Origin: Smittium culicis
Taxonomy: Eukaryota; Kickxellomycota; Harpellomycetes; Harpellales; Legeriomycetaceae
Assembly: GCA_001970855.1 (NCBI GenBank)
Contig: LSSN01002598.1
Coordinates: 1-39,439, forward strand
DNA: 39,439 nt
Reading direction: 5' to 3'
Below are positions 11,712 through 22,064 of this stretch, piece by piece; the first letter of the stretch is position 1; the number at the start of each line of letters is the position of its first letter. A model generated the notes under the pieces. It had not been told where the DNA came from. It saw only the letters and a program-made list of their open reading frames with translations, and made no database searches. A program made the translations under genes and the position numbers.

Positions 11712-13718
11712 CACTATTTTAAAATAAAGAGCACAGTTTCATTTATCATTATTCAAGAATTTTGCAACTCATTTATGGAGTTTTAAATTCGCCTATTTTA
11801 ACATTAATAGTCTTGATTTTTTTCTTTTTTCATTTTATATATAAAATAAAATTCCAATATTTGGTTTTTCAATGTCTATTTTTTTTCAATTTTCAGAGTG
11901 ATCGTATTATAAAATTTTGGTAGTTACAGTGCATGAAAAAAATAGATAATATACTGTTATGTTGTATGAAATTATTTAACAGTCAATAATGATGTGAGTA
12001 TGGCTTACAGGGCTGAGATTGATGTGAAGTATTATGGAAGGTTTAAGTTTTGATAATGTATTTATATTTGGATTAATATAAATTAATTTTTGGAATTAAT
12101 GAATAGAAAATTGGGTGTTAAAATTTTGCTAATGATGTATCACAGTAAGATTTTGAACCAAAACTGATATTATTATTGTATCTTGTATAATGAAAAATAA
12201 TTTAAAGAGGTAGGGGGGCATTTATATTTGAAACACAGCTTTTTTCAGTAAATAGGCGTGAATGAAAATTTTTATATGCGATGAAATGGGGGATTCGGGT
12301 TTGTTTGGTTTGGCGGCGAAATTGAGCTAATTAGTAAAAGGACGTATTGTTAAAAGGTTTATGTGAACATTTTAGAATATTTGTTCAGGCTAATAAAAAA
12401 ATTTTTTTTAGCAGGAGTGAATAGTATGAAGTGGCAATGAAGCAATTTGGGTTTAAATTTTCTGACAATATCACTAACATTTTAAAAAAAACTTTGATTA
12501 GATAAAAAAATAGGAGGCTAAAGTAGATTTGGTTGTTTAATAAACTTGCAGAATTTAGTGTAGTTATTAAAGGGACCTATTGGGCTTGATTTTTAAAAAA
12601 AGACGTTGTTATTGTTGCTAATAAAAAAGTTTGTTAATTGATACAGGCAAGTTTAACTGAGTTAAATTGAGAGCTGAAGTGGACCTCGTTGCATAAGGCA
12701 ATTATGCTATAATAAAAAAAAATAGGGATGAAGAGTGGTAGAATTTCAAGCAACTAAAAAGCGGATTTGAACAATCTTACAATGTATGTGTGTTAATTTA
12801 CTAGGAGGCAGGTATGGGGCTTGCGGGAGGTGGAGGGGATAATGATAAAACATAAGGGATTATAGCAGCACGGAGGGAGTGGCAGTTATTATTTAATTAG
12901 TTTTATAAAATACCGGCGAACCGTAATAAGTATAATTTGAGATATTTTTTTTTCTTTTTCAAAACAAGCTGTACTTGTACTGGTTGTGGAGGAGGACGAT
13001 GAGGAGGTGAGTGAATTAAGGGGCAGTTTTTTTTTTTTTAAGGCATTATTGTTTAAACACAGTTATTTAATAGCAAGTGCTAAGAGAACAATTAATGCAT
13101 TTTGCACTCAGATCCGTTTTTTTATGCTGGTTGAGTTCTATATTTTTAGTTAAAGTAAAGTGTAAGATGGGTGAGAGGGTGGGGAGGAGGAATAGGGCGG
13201 TGGTATTGTCGACGCCAAATAGCGACATGAACCCGAGAAAAATAAAAAAAAGAATGGTTGCAAATAAATAGAATTGGACAGTTTCGACTTAGGGGGGGGG
13301 CGGGAAAAGAAAGAACGAAAGAAAGAAAAAACTGAGTAAAGAAGTCTTGAGCGCAAAAAAAAAAAAATAGGGGGAAGGGAAACAATAGGTATCGGCATAA
13401 GCGTATTAAAGTGTAGTTTAGTTGCGGAGTCGTCGAATCGAAGCAAAAAAAAAAAAGGAGTTTAGTTTAGGGGAGAAATAAAGGGCAGCTGATTTGCATA
13501 AATAGGGCCATGGAATTAACACAAGCTAAGATTTTGTATTCTATTTTCTTTTTTTCTCTGTCTATATTCTACTTTTATCTTTTAATACTATTAGTGTACA
13601 ATATATAATTCTTTTTTATAGTTTTAGTTTTTTTTTGAAAGCTTCCAAATATCTAAATATTTGAACCCATTTTATATTTTTATCTTTTCGCAATTATTTT
13701 GTAAAAAAAACAACAACT
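11712..13718. other. Gene-free region with purine-rich top strand
   Basis: The left end holds the CBM19 gene 3' UTR with AATAAA-like motifs (AAAATAAAGAG at about 11720). From about 12000 to 13500 the top strand has many G and few C. Examples are GGGAGGTGGAGGGG near 12825, GAGGAGGACGATGAGGAGG near 12985, a G9CG3 run at 13292-13304 and a GAAA-rich run after it. The asymmetry ends near 13520, where pyrimidine-rich sequence typical of a promoter begins ahead of MPO1. Frames here are low-complexity and not convincing. Confidence 0.5.
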
Positions 13719-14312
13719 ATGTCTGTATTCGATTTGAAGACCCAGTATGTCAAGTACGGCGAGTACCATTCTAATCCCGTCAATATCTTGTTCCACCAGA
13801 TTTTTGTTCCTTCAATCTTGTGGTCTACTATAGGTTTGCTGTACTTGGCCGGGCCTATGTTCGAGACCCCAGAGATGATAGCTAAGCTGGCTGCACCTCT
13901 TGGAATCAACGTTACCATGAACCTTGGAACTATCATGACCTTTGTATACATGGCCTACTACCTCACCTTGGACACAGTAGCTGCTCTGATATTTGCTCCC
14001 TTCCAACTAGCCATGCTCGTCTCCTCGACCTACGTCATGGAAAACTTCAACAACCCGACAACCATCATGATTGCTGTTTATGTCACTAGCTGGGTGGTCC
14101 AGGTCGGCGGCCACTTTGTCTTCGAGAAGAGAGCCCCAGCTCTTTTGGACAACTTGGTCCAAGCTTTTGCCATGGCCCCGTTCTTTGTCTTCTTGGAACT
14201 CTTGTTCATGATCGGCTACAGACCCGAATTCCACAAAGAAGTCCACAAACTCATTGTCGAGAAAGTCGAAATCTTCCGCAGCTCCAAAGCTAACAACAAG
14301 AAATCCAACTAA
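13719..14312 (+). CDS. MPO1: Mpo1-like 2-hydroxy fatty acid dioxygenase (DUF962), intronless
   Basis: A 197-aa protein in one exon. Seen: the conserved N-terminal motif YHSNPVNILFHQIFVP (residues 16-31, with H17 and H26), several hydrophobic segments (about 32-46, 68-85, 88-105, 115-130, 150-166), and the second conserved motif QVGGHFVFEKRAPALLDN (128-145) with H132 and E136. This is the DUF962/YGL010w family. Known: yeast Mpo1 is an Fe(II)-dependent ER membrane dioxygenase that shortens 2-hydroxy fatty acids by one carbon during phytosphingosine breakdown; conserved histidines bind iron. Length is typical. It has markedly more C/G at third codon positions than the ankyrin, CSC1 or YTM1 genes. 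It heads a run of three co-oriented genes. Confidence 0.9.
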   Translation: MSVFDLKTQYVKYGEYHSNPVNILFHQIFVPSILWSTIGLLYLAGPMFETPEMIAKLAAPLGINVTMNLGTIMTFVYMAYYLTLDTVAALIFAPFQLAMLVSSTYVMENFNNPTTIMIAVYVTSWVVQVGGHFVFEKRAPALLDNLVQAFAMAPFFVFLELLFMIGYRPEFHKEVHKLIVEKVEIFRSSKANNKKSN

Positions 14313-14836
14313 CTAAATTCTCCCTTACATCAACCACTATAAGCAATACCTAATTTCTGACCCCATTTTACTTTTATTGTAGTTCTCATACAAGTATATT
14401 GCTTATTATTTTTTCTAGTTTTTGACTATTTCTAATAAATAACAGCTTCTAACTTTTCCCAATTAATGCTCCTTCCTATTTCATATCTATTTACGAATAA
14501 TGACGGCTTTTTATAGCGAATAAGAACCTTAATTTATTTTATTCTACTTTATCTTTACTTTTTCTATTTTTATTTAATAAAAAAAATTTTTTTATTTTTT
14601 TTATTGGGGGAGCAGAATTGGTCAGCAAGTATATTTATCGACCAAGAAAAATTTACACAGAATCAGAAATAAATAAATCAATTCTAAAAAAAAGGGGTTT
14701 TGAGAGCATTTTTAAATAAACTTTAGGCTTCAAAAAAATAAAATAAAACAAAAAAACATTCATACGTATAATTGTACATATATAAGTCTTACATTTACAA
14801 ATAACCTGCCTATAATTTTATAATCAAGACATAAAA

Positions 14837-16305
14837 ATGGCGAAAGGGAAGTACGGCGGACACGGTGGCGGCAGACGAGACAACGTATCCCGAAAATACA
14901 AGAACTGGGGCCAGGACTCGAAACATACCGAATTGTAAGCCCCTCCTACATTTAAAACCACACTTTATAAAGCCACACAAACTTTTAAGAAAATATTTTC
15001 TATTTCTAAGCTCTAAAAAAAAAAAACTCACATTTATGCATACGGAGAAATATCATAGTTAGCTTATACCTTATTCGCAATCACATGCAATTCATCAATT
15101 ACTGATTATCCACGAGTTATTTACACATTATATTTATTTTTTTTTTTTACTAAACTTTGATTTTAGAGATTTAAGCGATACCGAGAGTAACTCTAAGCAT
15201 GGTACCCACCTCCCCCCCTTTTTTTTATTTAGCTATTAGTTGCTCAAGTTCAATATTCACTGCAGTTTTTATAATTTTGTATAAATATAAAAAATAATAA
15301 AATTTTAGAAAAGCTTCCTATCCCTGTGACGATGTGGGATTTTGATCACTGCGATCCAAAACGCTGTTCTGGCAGAAAACTCGAAAGAATGGGAATAATA
15401 ACTGAGCTCAGACTCTCCCAATCGTTCCAGGGACTAGTTATGAGGTAACTAATACTCAATTAACCTGTTTTATAATTATTAAAGTAAATAAATCTAATAA
15501 CGAGAAAATCATGCTTTTGAATTTGGTGGGTGGGTGGAAATTGGTATAAAGTCCAGTAGGAACACAAACGGTTTCACCAGCAGATAAGGACATAATTTTG
15601 GCATATGGGGTAGGCACGATTGATTGTTCGTGGAACAGGATCGATGAGGTTCCATTCCACCGTATAAAGTCAAAAAACAACAGGCTGCTGCCATACCTCG
15701 TTGCATCGAATCCCGTGAATTACGGGCGGCCATTGAAGCTCAACTGCGCCGAAGCGCTAGCGGCAGCGCTGTACATCTGCAAGCTGGACAGCTACGGCGA
15801 CGCGATCATGGCCAAGTTCAGCTGGGGCCACTCGTTCAAGGAGCTCAACGAGTACCTCTTCGACATGTACAGCAAGTGCACCAGCTCGCAGCAGGTCATC
15901 CAGGCGCAGAACGAGTACATGGCCTCGCTCGAACAAGAATCCCGCGACAGGAAGGCCAACAAGTCCACCAACTACATCGACTTTAGCAGCGATGACGACG
16001 ACAATAGCTTTAATGCCAACAAGCCTAACGACGAAAGCAGCGATGATGATTCTAGTGATGATAGCGATGACGATTCTAGTGATGATATCGATCACAAAGC
16101 CGATATTGTTAGCGGCTCGAACGCTCAATCTAAATCTAATTCTAAATCTAAATCTAACAATAAGCCTTCTATAAGCACAGACGCAAACAGCTATACCGAA
16201 ATCTCTGATGCCATTGGCAGCTTGCAAATCGACGAGTCTTCTGGCCCTGATTCGCCAATCAAGAAATTCGCCACCGACAAGTTTGGAAACACCATCGAGC
16301 TCTGA
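14837..16305 (+). CDS. TSR3: 18S rRNA aminocarboxypropyltransferase Tsr3, 4 exons
   Basis: Spliced protein of 340 aa: exons 14837-14934, 15167-15201, 15309-15444, 15552-16305. Seen: basic Gly-rich N-terminus ([16 protein letters not shown]), the RLI-like segment [20 protein letters not shown] (51-70), then the SAM-binding fold with [12 protein letters not shown] (90-101), TIDCSW (112-117), [13 protein letters not shown] (136-148) and FSWGHSF, and an Asp/Ser-rich tail from about 233. Known: Tsr3 transfers the aminocarboxypropyl group of SAM to the hypermodified pseudouridine of 18S rRNA (m1acp3-psi), a late cytoplasmic step of 40S maturation. Intron positions are fixed by frame: split codons rejoin as Leu33, Glu45 and Ser90. 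Third-position GC jumps sharply at about 15725-15965. The acidic tail also occurs in yeast Tsr3. Confidence 0.93.
14935..15551 (+). other. Three introns of TSR3 (14935-15166, 15202-15308, 15445-15551)
   Basis: Lengths are 232, 107 and 107 bp. Donors are GTAAGC, GTACCC and GTAACT; acceptors are GATTTTAG, AATTTTAG and GTATAAAG. They bracket a 35-bp microexon (15167-15201). The three donors differ at positions 3-6, showing relaxed 5' splice-site choice. Confidence 0.85.
16039..16153 (+). repeat. In-frame short repeats in the TSR3 acidic tail
   Basis: A 24-bp unit (AGCGATGATGATTCTAGTGA...) is repeated twice at 16039-16086 with one mismatch, encoding SDDDSSDD. Then five CTMAAT-type hexamers (16124-16153) encode the Ser/Lys/Asn run. 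Both are likely slippage-prone. Confidence 0.75.
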
Positions 16306-16529
16306 TTCGTCATTATCCCTCACTTCTTTTTTTTTTTTACTTTAATTTTTTATCTCGCAAGCGAATAGTCATCTCTGCCCACTACTTTAGCTCCCCCCTA
16401 TTTAAATTCCTTTCCCCAATAATATTCTGGCTTTGAATTTCCTCACTTATTTCTTGCTCTTTAAAATCTTTAAAACTATTTGATCTTTGAAATCTGATTT
16501 GTTATGAGCTTTCACCTCTGAAAATTTAG

Positions 16530-16552
16530 TTTTTTTTTTTTTTTTTTTTTTT
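16530..16552 (+). repeat. T23 homopolymer between TSR3 and RRP4
   Basis: Twenty-three consecutive T residues lie 225 bp after the TSR3 stop and 302 bp before RRP4. It is probably a nucleosome-excluding element of the RRP4 promoter or the TSR3 3' region, and its length is likely to vary. Confidence 0.8.
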
Positions 16553-16853
16553 CGTTTTTACTGGATTTTGCTACTAATTATTTTAATTTTATGTATGTAT
16601 ACCCAAATAAATAATATCTACTGCTCTTTAATCCCAATTCCTCCAAATCATCATACTCACCAAAAATATTATAATTTTAACAATACCTCCTATTCAAAAT
16701 ATCCAATTGAACTCCCTTCGATACATAAAAATATACACGAGAATTCAAAACAATAGCTCTCACGATACATATCCTTTAATCAACCGCTCTAAATCCATTT
16801 CTTCCCCTTATTATTCACACAAACCCCCTCAAATTTCATTCTAAATTTCTCAA

Positions 16854-18001
16854 ATGGCTTCCCTTGCCGACGGCAGTACGAGTAACGACAATGCGAAAAA
16901 AATTGTTACTCCTGGAACTCTAATAACTTCCGATCCCTCTTTCATGAAGTAACTATATTCTTTCTTTTACACCCTTCCTAATCAATAATTTATGTTTTAT
17001 TAAATTCATTTATACATTTATATCACCTTTCAATCTCGACTTTATAAATATATTTTATTTTTAGTATCCACACTAATATTAACGTTAATAACCTAAAACA
17101 TATATATATATAATAAAGGGGTCATGGCACTTTTGTTGAAGATGGGAAAATATACGCCTCTGTTGCAGGAACAGTCGAGCGAATTAACCGCCTTATTTCC
17201 GTAAAGAGTTTTGGCCAACGCTTTGTTGGTGAAATCGGTGATACTATCGTTGGAAGAATCACCAGAGTTACCAATAAACGGTGGATGGTCGATATCAACT
17301 CCAAGCAGGACGCTGTCCTACTCCTATCCTCTATAAATTTACCTGGAGGAATCCAAGTACGTATCGTTTATTTTTTTTAATTTTTGCCTTGATAACCATC
17401 TGCCTCCTTTCTTTTTAAACTGATACTATAACTAAATGCGCCTATTTAATTTAATTTAATATAATTTTTTTAGAGAAGAAAATCCGAATCTGATGAGCTA
17501 ATGATGAGACATTTTTTCAAAGAAGGCGATCTGGTCTTTGCCGAAGTACAAGCTCTATTCGGCGACGGCGCCTTGTCCCTGCACACAAGAAACATCGAGT
17601 ACGGCAAGCTCAAAAGCGGGTTGCTGGTAAGCGTCAACCCCGACTTGGTTGTGCGCTCCCGCAATCACGTTTTGCTTTTCGGCTTCAACAACGTCCAGGC
17701 CATTCTCGGCAAAAACGGCCTCATTTTTGTGCGCAAGTACAACTCGATCGACTCGATCGAAAAGGACATTAACGAGCTTTACAGCGACACCAACTTGCCC
17801 ATCTCGTCGACCGAGCGCGAAGAGCTCGTCCGCGTTGCCAACTCAATCACCCTTCTCAACAGGCTCTCCATCACCATCAACCAGTCGACCATCACGTCTT
17901 GCTATGAACTAGGCCAAGACTTCAAGTCCAAAGATATCCTCACTCTCAATGTCGCAAACTCGATTGCCGATCAAGTCAGAATCCAAATCAGCCAAAACTA
18001 G
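16854..18001 (+). CDS. RRP4: Exosome cap subunit Rrp4, 3 exons
   Basis: Spliced protein of 286 aa: exons 16854-16948, 17119-17356, 17474-18001. Seen: the N-terminal Rrp4 signature TPGTLITSDPSFMK then GHGTF, a middle region ASVAGTVERINRLISVKSF and GEIGDTIVGRITRV, NKRWMVDINS, LLLSSINLPGG (about 97-109), RRKSESDELMMRHFFKEGDL, the S1-type segment ending LSLHTRN, and a KH-like C-terminal part (NNVQAILGKNGLIFV). Known: Rrp4 is a non-catalytic S1/KH cap protein of the RNA exosome that guides RNA into the channel for 3'-to-5' processing and decay. Length is close to human EXOSC2. Introns (170 and 117 bp; donors GTAACT and GTACGT) rejoin Lys32 and GIQ-RRK in frame. The third exon is rich in third-position C/G from about 17535. 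Confidence 0.95.
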
Positions 18002-18458
18002 ACTTTTCCCCTCTTACTCTTTTTTATACATTTGTTACTTATTTTCCCCTCCTCTCCCCTCCCCTCCCCCTCCTTGTTTTATTTTATATTTTGGTTGATC
18101 ACATTTTCCTCTAAACCTCAATCTCAATCTCAATCTAAATCTCAATTTCTATTTTTTGTTTTTTATTTTCTTACACCTTCTTATTACATTTCTTTCTTCT
18201 CTTTCCAAAATAAATTTCATATCACTTCTATACTCTCCATCGATTGATTACCAATCGCTTCTATAAACATTTAAAGATCGATACTACTCATACGTTCTTT
18301 CAAAGCCATAAATAAATAAATAAATAAATAAATAATAATAACAACAATAAAAATATAATCTTAAATGTTTTATTAAACAAACAAAGCCATGATTTTATGA
18401 TCCTTTCCTTATTTTTTTTTTTTGTCAACCGTGTATATTTTATTTTCATCTTTGTTTC
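18002..18458. other. Convergent 3' region between RRP4 and the orphan gene
   Basis: The two genes end tail-to-tail 457 bp apart. The RRP4 side is pyrimidine-rich (CCCCTCCTCTCCCCTCCCC near 18046) followed by five hexamers of CTCAAT type (18117-18146). An (ATAA)n microsatellite lies at 18308-18334, close to the end of the minus-strand gene. Poly(A) sites of both genes must lie here. Confidence 0.6.
18308..18334 (+). repeat. (ATAA)n tetranucleotide microsatellite
   Basis: Nearly seven perfect copies of ATAA, then imperfect AATAAT and AACAAC units. It contains multiple AATAAA words that could serve as poly(A) efficiency signals for RRP4. Confidence 0.85.
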
Positions 18459-21400
18459 TCACTTGATCAAATTGGATGGGCTCAAAATGCATAGCTGTAA
18501 AAACTGGTCAATATCAAAACTTTCGTTATGGTTAATACCACTATTACTGTAATAGCTGCTTCTGCTACTGTTGCCGCTACTGTTGCTATTTCTGTTGCTG
18601 TTACTGTTGTTGCTGCCATCGATGCTAGCCCCAACAACACTGCTGTTCCTGCCGCTCACGGTCATGCGTGACCTTGGCCCAAAAATAAAATTTGCCCCAC
18701 TTCCAAAATTTCTCTGGAAAATGCCATGCCCGAGCCTACCGCTACTCAGATTTCCTATAAATCCAACTCTTAAGGGTACAGTTTCCACGCCCTCATTTCC
18801 ATTGTTAGCGTTTCCTTTACTACCGATGCTGCCGCTGCCGCTGTTGTTGTTATGGCACGCACTTGCTTCACCTTCGCGTATCTTTTCTCTTGGCTCGATG
18901 GCAGGCCTTACCTTCAGCACGCTGCATGCCTCATACTGCTCACGCAACATCTTGATATTCTTTTCAACAATTTTTACTTTTTTTTCTTGCTTATCTGAAA
19001 ATTCTTTGCTGTCGGCTGCCAAAATACTGTGATCTTTCGTGCTCGCCGCTTCTATACTTATCGAAGGCGCTGTCTCGGCGGCCTGGTAGTTCGGATTCAT
19101 AGATCCCGTCTCAATTGGCGTTTTAGCGAGCAGTACTGTTACTTTAGTGCCTGTACCAGCTTCCAATGATGCTTTATTGGTATCTGATGAGCCTCTTGCA
19201 AGTTTATAACGCATATTGATATCTTCTATTGTTTCGGATAAATCTTTTAACCCACCTTCTTCACACTGGTTTTCATTTATATTTTCGCAATCAAGCATTG
19301 TGCTACCATTGCTGGTAATGGATATATTATAATTTTTAGAATCTTGGTCTTTGTGGTTTTCAACTTTTTTTGAAATATGTGATGGTACTATTAGATCTTC
19401 ACAATCGCCGTTTTTATAATAAAACGTACCAGACCCTCTATTAATACCTGTTAATTCGTTATCTTGATCAACACCTTCGAACGTATTATTGAGCTCATTA
19501 TACCTTTGATTAATATCAGTATCCATATTTTCATCAAAACTGGTTGCTTTCAATCCAGATACATCAGAAGTTTCATTCCTATCACTTTCATACTCATCAT
19601 GCGACTGCACTAGCAACCTCTTACAAGACGGTCTATATATTTGAATTAGTGGTGCCCCGCTTTTCAAGTATGAATTAAGCTGCTGGAAGTTCTTTGTTTT
19701 TTTCTCGATTGACGACGGGTACATGAAACTCTCATTCATTTCAACGTCTTCGTAATCCTGGATATCAAACTCAGATCCTATATCTAAATTTTCTCGTTCT
19801 ATATTCATGTTTGAACCACATTCAAAGTTTCTATCTTGTCCAAATCTGAGGCTCCGTAAATTAATATTATTTATGTAGTTTTTTCTACTCACAATGGCAT
19901 TGTTTGAATTATTTTCCACTATTGGTCTATTCTTAAGCGTATTAATCGTTACATTCTTGTACCAATCCATCTTTCCAAAATTTACGTCTCCATGAGGTTC
20001 ATTTCTTATTTCACAATTATCCGCGTTAGTAGGTAATTCCAATCCCGTTTTAATTTCGCTGTTATAGCGACTTAAATTTGGTGTGAAATTAGTATCAGCG
20101 TTAGTGTTTTCACAAAATGCATGTTTTCTGATGTTAGAATTATTTTTGCTTGATCTAGGAATGTAGCCTGGCTCAGACAATGCCTCATAGTTATAAATCT
20201 CCAAGTTTGCATCTATATACCTGTAGTATTCTGCGTTCCTAACGCCATTATTGATCATTTCCTCTCTGCTCAAAGAATAATCATCCACTCTATTTGCATT
20301 CTGAACATTGATAGAATTCGGATTTGATATTATCATATTACGCCCGATCATATTTTTACTTCCGAATTTGGGACTGCTGTCAGAGCTAGCTGTCTCTCTT
20401 AATATCCGGCCGCTCCTCTCGTTGATTTTTTTAGTGTACACTGAATTAATGGCGCTGATTTTTGACTTGCAATCAAAATTTACTAATGAATGACTCTTGC
20501 TTCTATCTATACTTTGATTGTATTTTGATAAAATAAAACTGTCTAAGTAGTCAGCATTAAATATTGACCCATTAATTGGCGATCTTTCGCTTCCAGAATG
20601 TGGCGGCTTATAATTTGAATGAAGCTTCGCTTCCACACTAATTAAATCATTGTTATAATGAAACTTAGAATTATAAATAAACTCGAATATAATTTATACG
20701 TAAATATAGAGTAGACTAAGTAATAAATACTATTTAATAAGATATAATTACTAATTGTGTGAACACTAACCTGCTTTTGCTCGATATTGATGATATAGGG
20801 ATGTGTTCTCTGTGTTTTTGATTACAGGTTGATTCTTCAGAGCTGTTCTGTGTCAATAATACATTACTAGGTTTTAAAAAAGCTGCGTTACTTTTTTTAT
20901 TAGATGGAAATTTTTTTGGAGTCATGTTCCAATTGTAATCAATGGGTATAGGCGAATTTGAGGTAAAGCTGCATGATTCGGATCGTTTTTTCCCAAATTC
21001 GTTGTAAAATATCGGCGATGTATTTGAGCTGATGAAATCTACAATTGTGCCATCAGTTTGGTCTAATGGGTACCTATTGTTTCGCGCACACGTCGATTTA
21101 GATTTGTAGTTTATTTCAGAGATATTAGTGTAATTTCTTGAAGGGTTGGAATGTTTTTTAATATATGAGGCGATATCGTTGTTTTTATCTTCTTTTTGAA
21201 CTGTCTTTTTGCATGTTATACTAGATTTTTTTGTATTATTGCTGCTAAATTCATTTCCAAAATTACTAGGACCAGCTTTATCGTTTTTAGTTATTTTCTT
21301 GGACATATTTTGATTCTGTTTCTTGCTGAAAATTTCAGAGCTTTGGTCAAATGCAAGCCCAATCCCTCTTTTTCCCAAGCTAACAAGCCTGTCCACATTG

Positions 21401-22064
21401 CTGAACGTGGATAAGTATATATTATCGAATATGCTTGTTGAAGCTTCGTTTTTAATTTCTTTTCTGTTGACGTTACTGCCGCTAGGTTTATTCGATTTAG
21501 ATTTTAACCTTTTTATGGGATATTGAGTTTCTTTTTTAAGAAAGTGAAATCGGCATAAATTTGGAGATTTGCATGTTCTCTCGCCTTTCTTTATGCACGA
21601 ATCGCCCATTCCTAATGGAGTCTTTTCACTATTAAAATTTTCTTCAGAGTCAGAGCCAAATGATGCCAAGTCAAAATTTGATATTCTTTCCCATTCTCCT
21701 ATTTTTTTATAATTTGTATACATAAAGACATTCAAAATTAGTATAGCCTTGCTGAAAAACTAAAAAAGCGTGTTATATTTAGTTAAAATGTGATGGTGAT
21801 AGATGTGCATAATCTCATCTCAATTCCAATTATAAAGTAAAAGTATATATTTTATGATATTATGTTAATATAATGAAAAAATTTCTTACCGTTGGAGCTA
21901 CAGGCTGAAGAATGATTAGCCTTACCCGACTCTGACTCAATAAACAGCTCAATTTGATTATTATTTTTTGATTTTTGAGATTTATTGCGGCTACCTTGAG
22001 CCATATCATCCGCATAAAAGGTGGGATTATTCGCCTCCTTTTTTTTATAGAAATCGTTTTCCAT
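18459..22064 (-). CDS. Orphan 1093-aa intrinsically disordered protein, 3 exons
   Basis: Exons on the minus strand are 22064-21890, 21698-20771 and 20637-18459. Seen: an in-frame stop precedes ATG 22064. Donor AACG^GTAAGA joins acceptor AAAATAG^GAGAA after a branch-like TACTAAT, giving SSNGEWERISNF. Donor AGCAG^GTTAGT joins TTAG^TGTGG, giving SSKSSVEAKL. All phases match, uniting three otherwise separate frames. The protein is Asn/Ser/Lys-rich and low-complexity throughout. It has an acidic stretch at about 652-671, a charged, possibly coiled-coil segment at about 911-943 (EKKVKIVEKNIKMLREQYE), a Gly/Phe-rich part (NFGSGANFIFGP, about 1011-1022) and a Ser/Asn run at about 1041-1071. No signal peptide, membrane segment or enzyme motif was found. 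I do not recognise the family. A regulatory or scaffold protein of the nucleus or cytoskeleton is possible but unproven. Confidence 0.75.
20638..20770 (-). other. Second intron of the orphan gene
   Basis: A 133-bp segment with donor GTTAGT and acceptor AATTAG. It joins an AG dinucleotide of exon 2 with T of exon 3 to give Ser. The downstream frame has no ATG at its start, which independently argues that it is an internal exon. Confidence 0.7.
21699..21889 (-). other. First intron of the orphan gene
   Basis: A 191-bp segment with donor GTAAGA and acceptor AAAAATAG, with a TACTAAT branch motif about 35 nt upstream of the acceptor. Two earlier AGs (TTTTTTAG, TTTTTCAG) would break the frame. The chosen acceptor rejoins G+GA as Gly. 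Confidence 0.65.

Noticed and set aside
13077..13271. 64-codon plus-strand frame in the purine-rich spacer
   Set aside because: It has no domain, a basic low-complexity end and no ATG start or splice context. It is probably chance.
13146..13446. Overlapping minus-strand frames rich in Phe, Ser and Pro
   Set aside because: They are translations of polypyrimidine tracts with no domain, and two overlapping frames look equally open, as expected from biased composition.
15757..16323. 188-codon minus-strand open frame, Arg/Val/Ile-rich
   Set aside because: It is antisense to TSR3 exon 4 and exists because GC3-rich codons leave no stops on the other strand. The plus-strand frame has clear Tsr3 motifs.
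18571..19032. 153-codon plus-strand frame rich in Leu and Pro
   Set aside because: It is antisense to the Ser/Asn repeats of the minus-strand orphan gene; low-complexity leucine arises from the reverse of Ser/Asn codons.
20634..20636. GTG 20636 as a start codon of a separate 725-aa protein
   Set aside because: There is no ATG there. It is preceded by an AATTAG acceptor and joins in phase with the upstream exon, so it is an internal exon.
21715..21735. TTG/ATG start near 21721-21735 for an independent gene
   Set aside because: A TACTAAT branch site and AAAATAG acceptor lie just downstream, and the frame joins in phase to an upstream ATG exon, so this segment is better read as intron.
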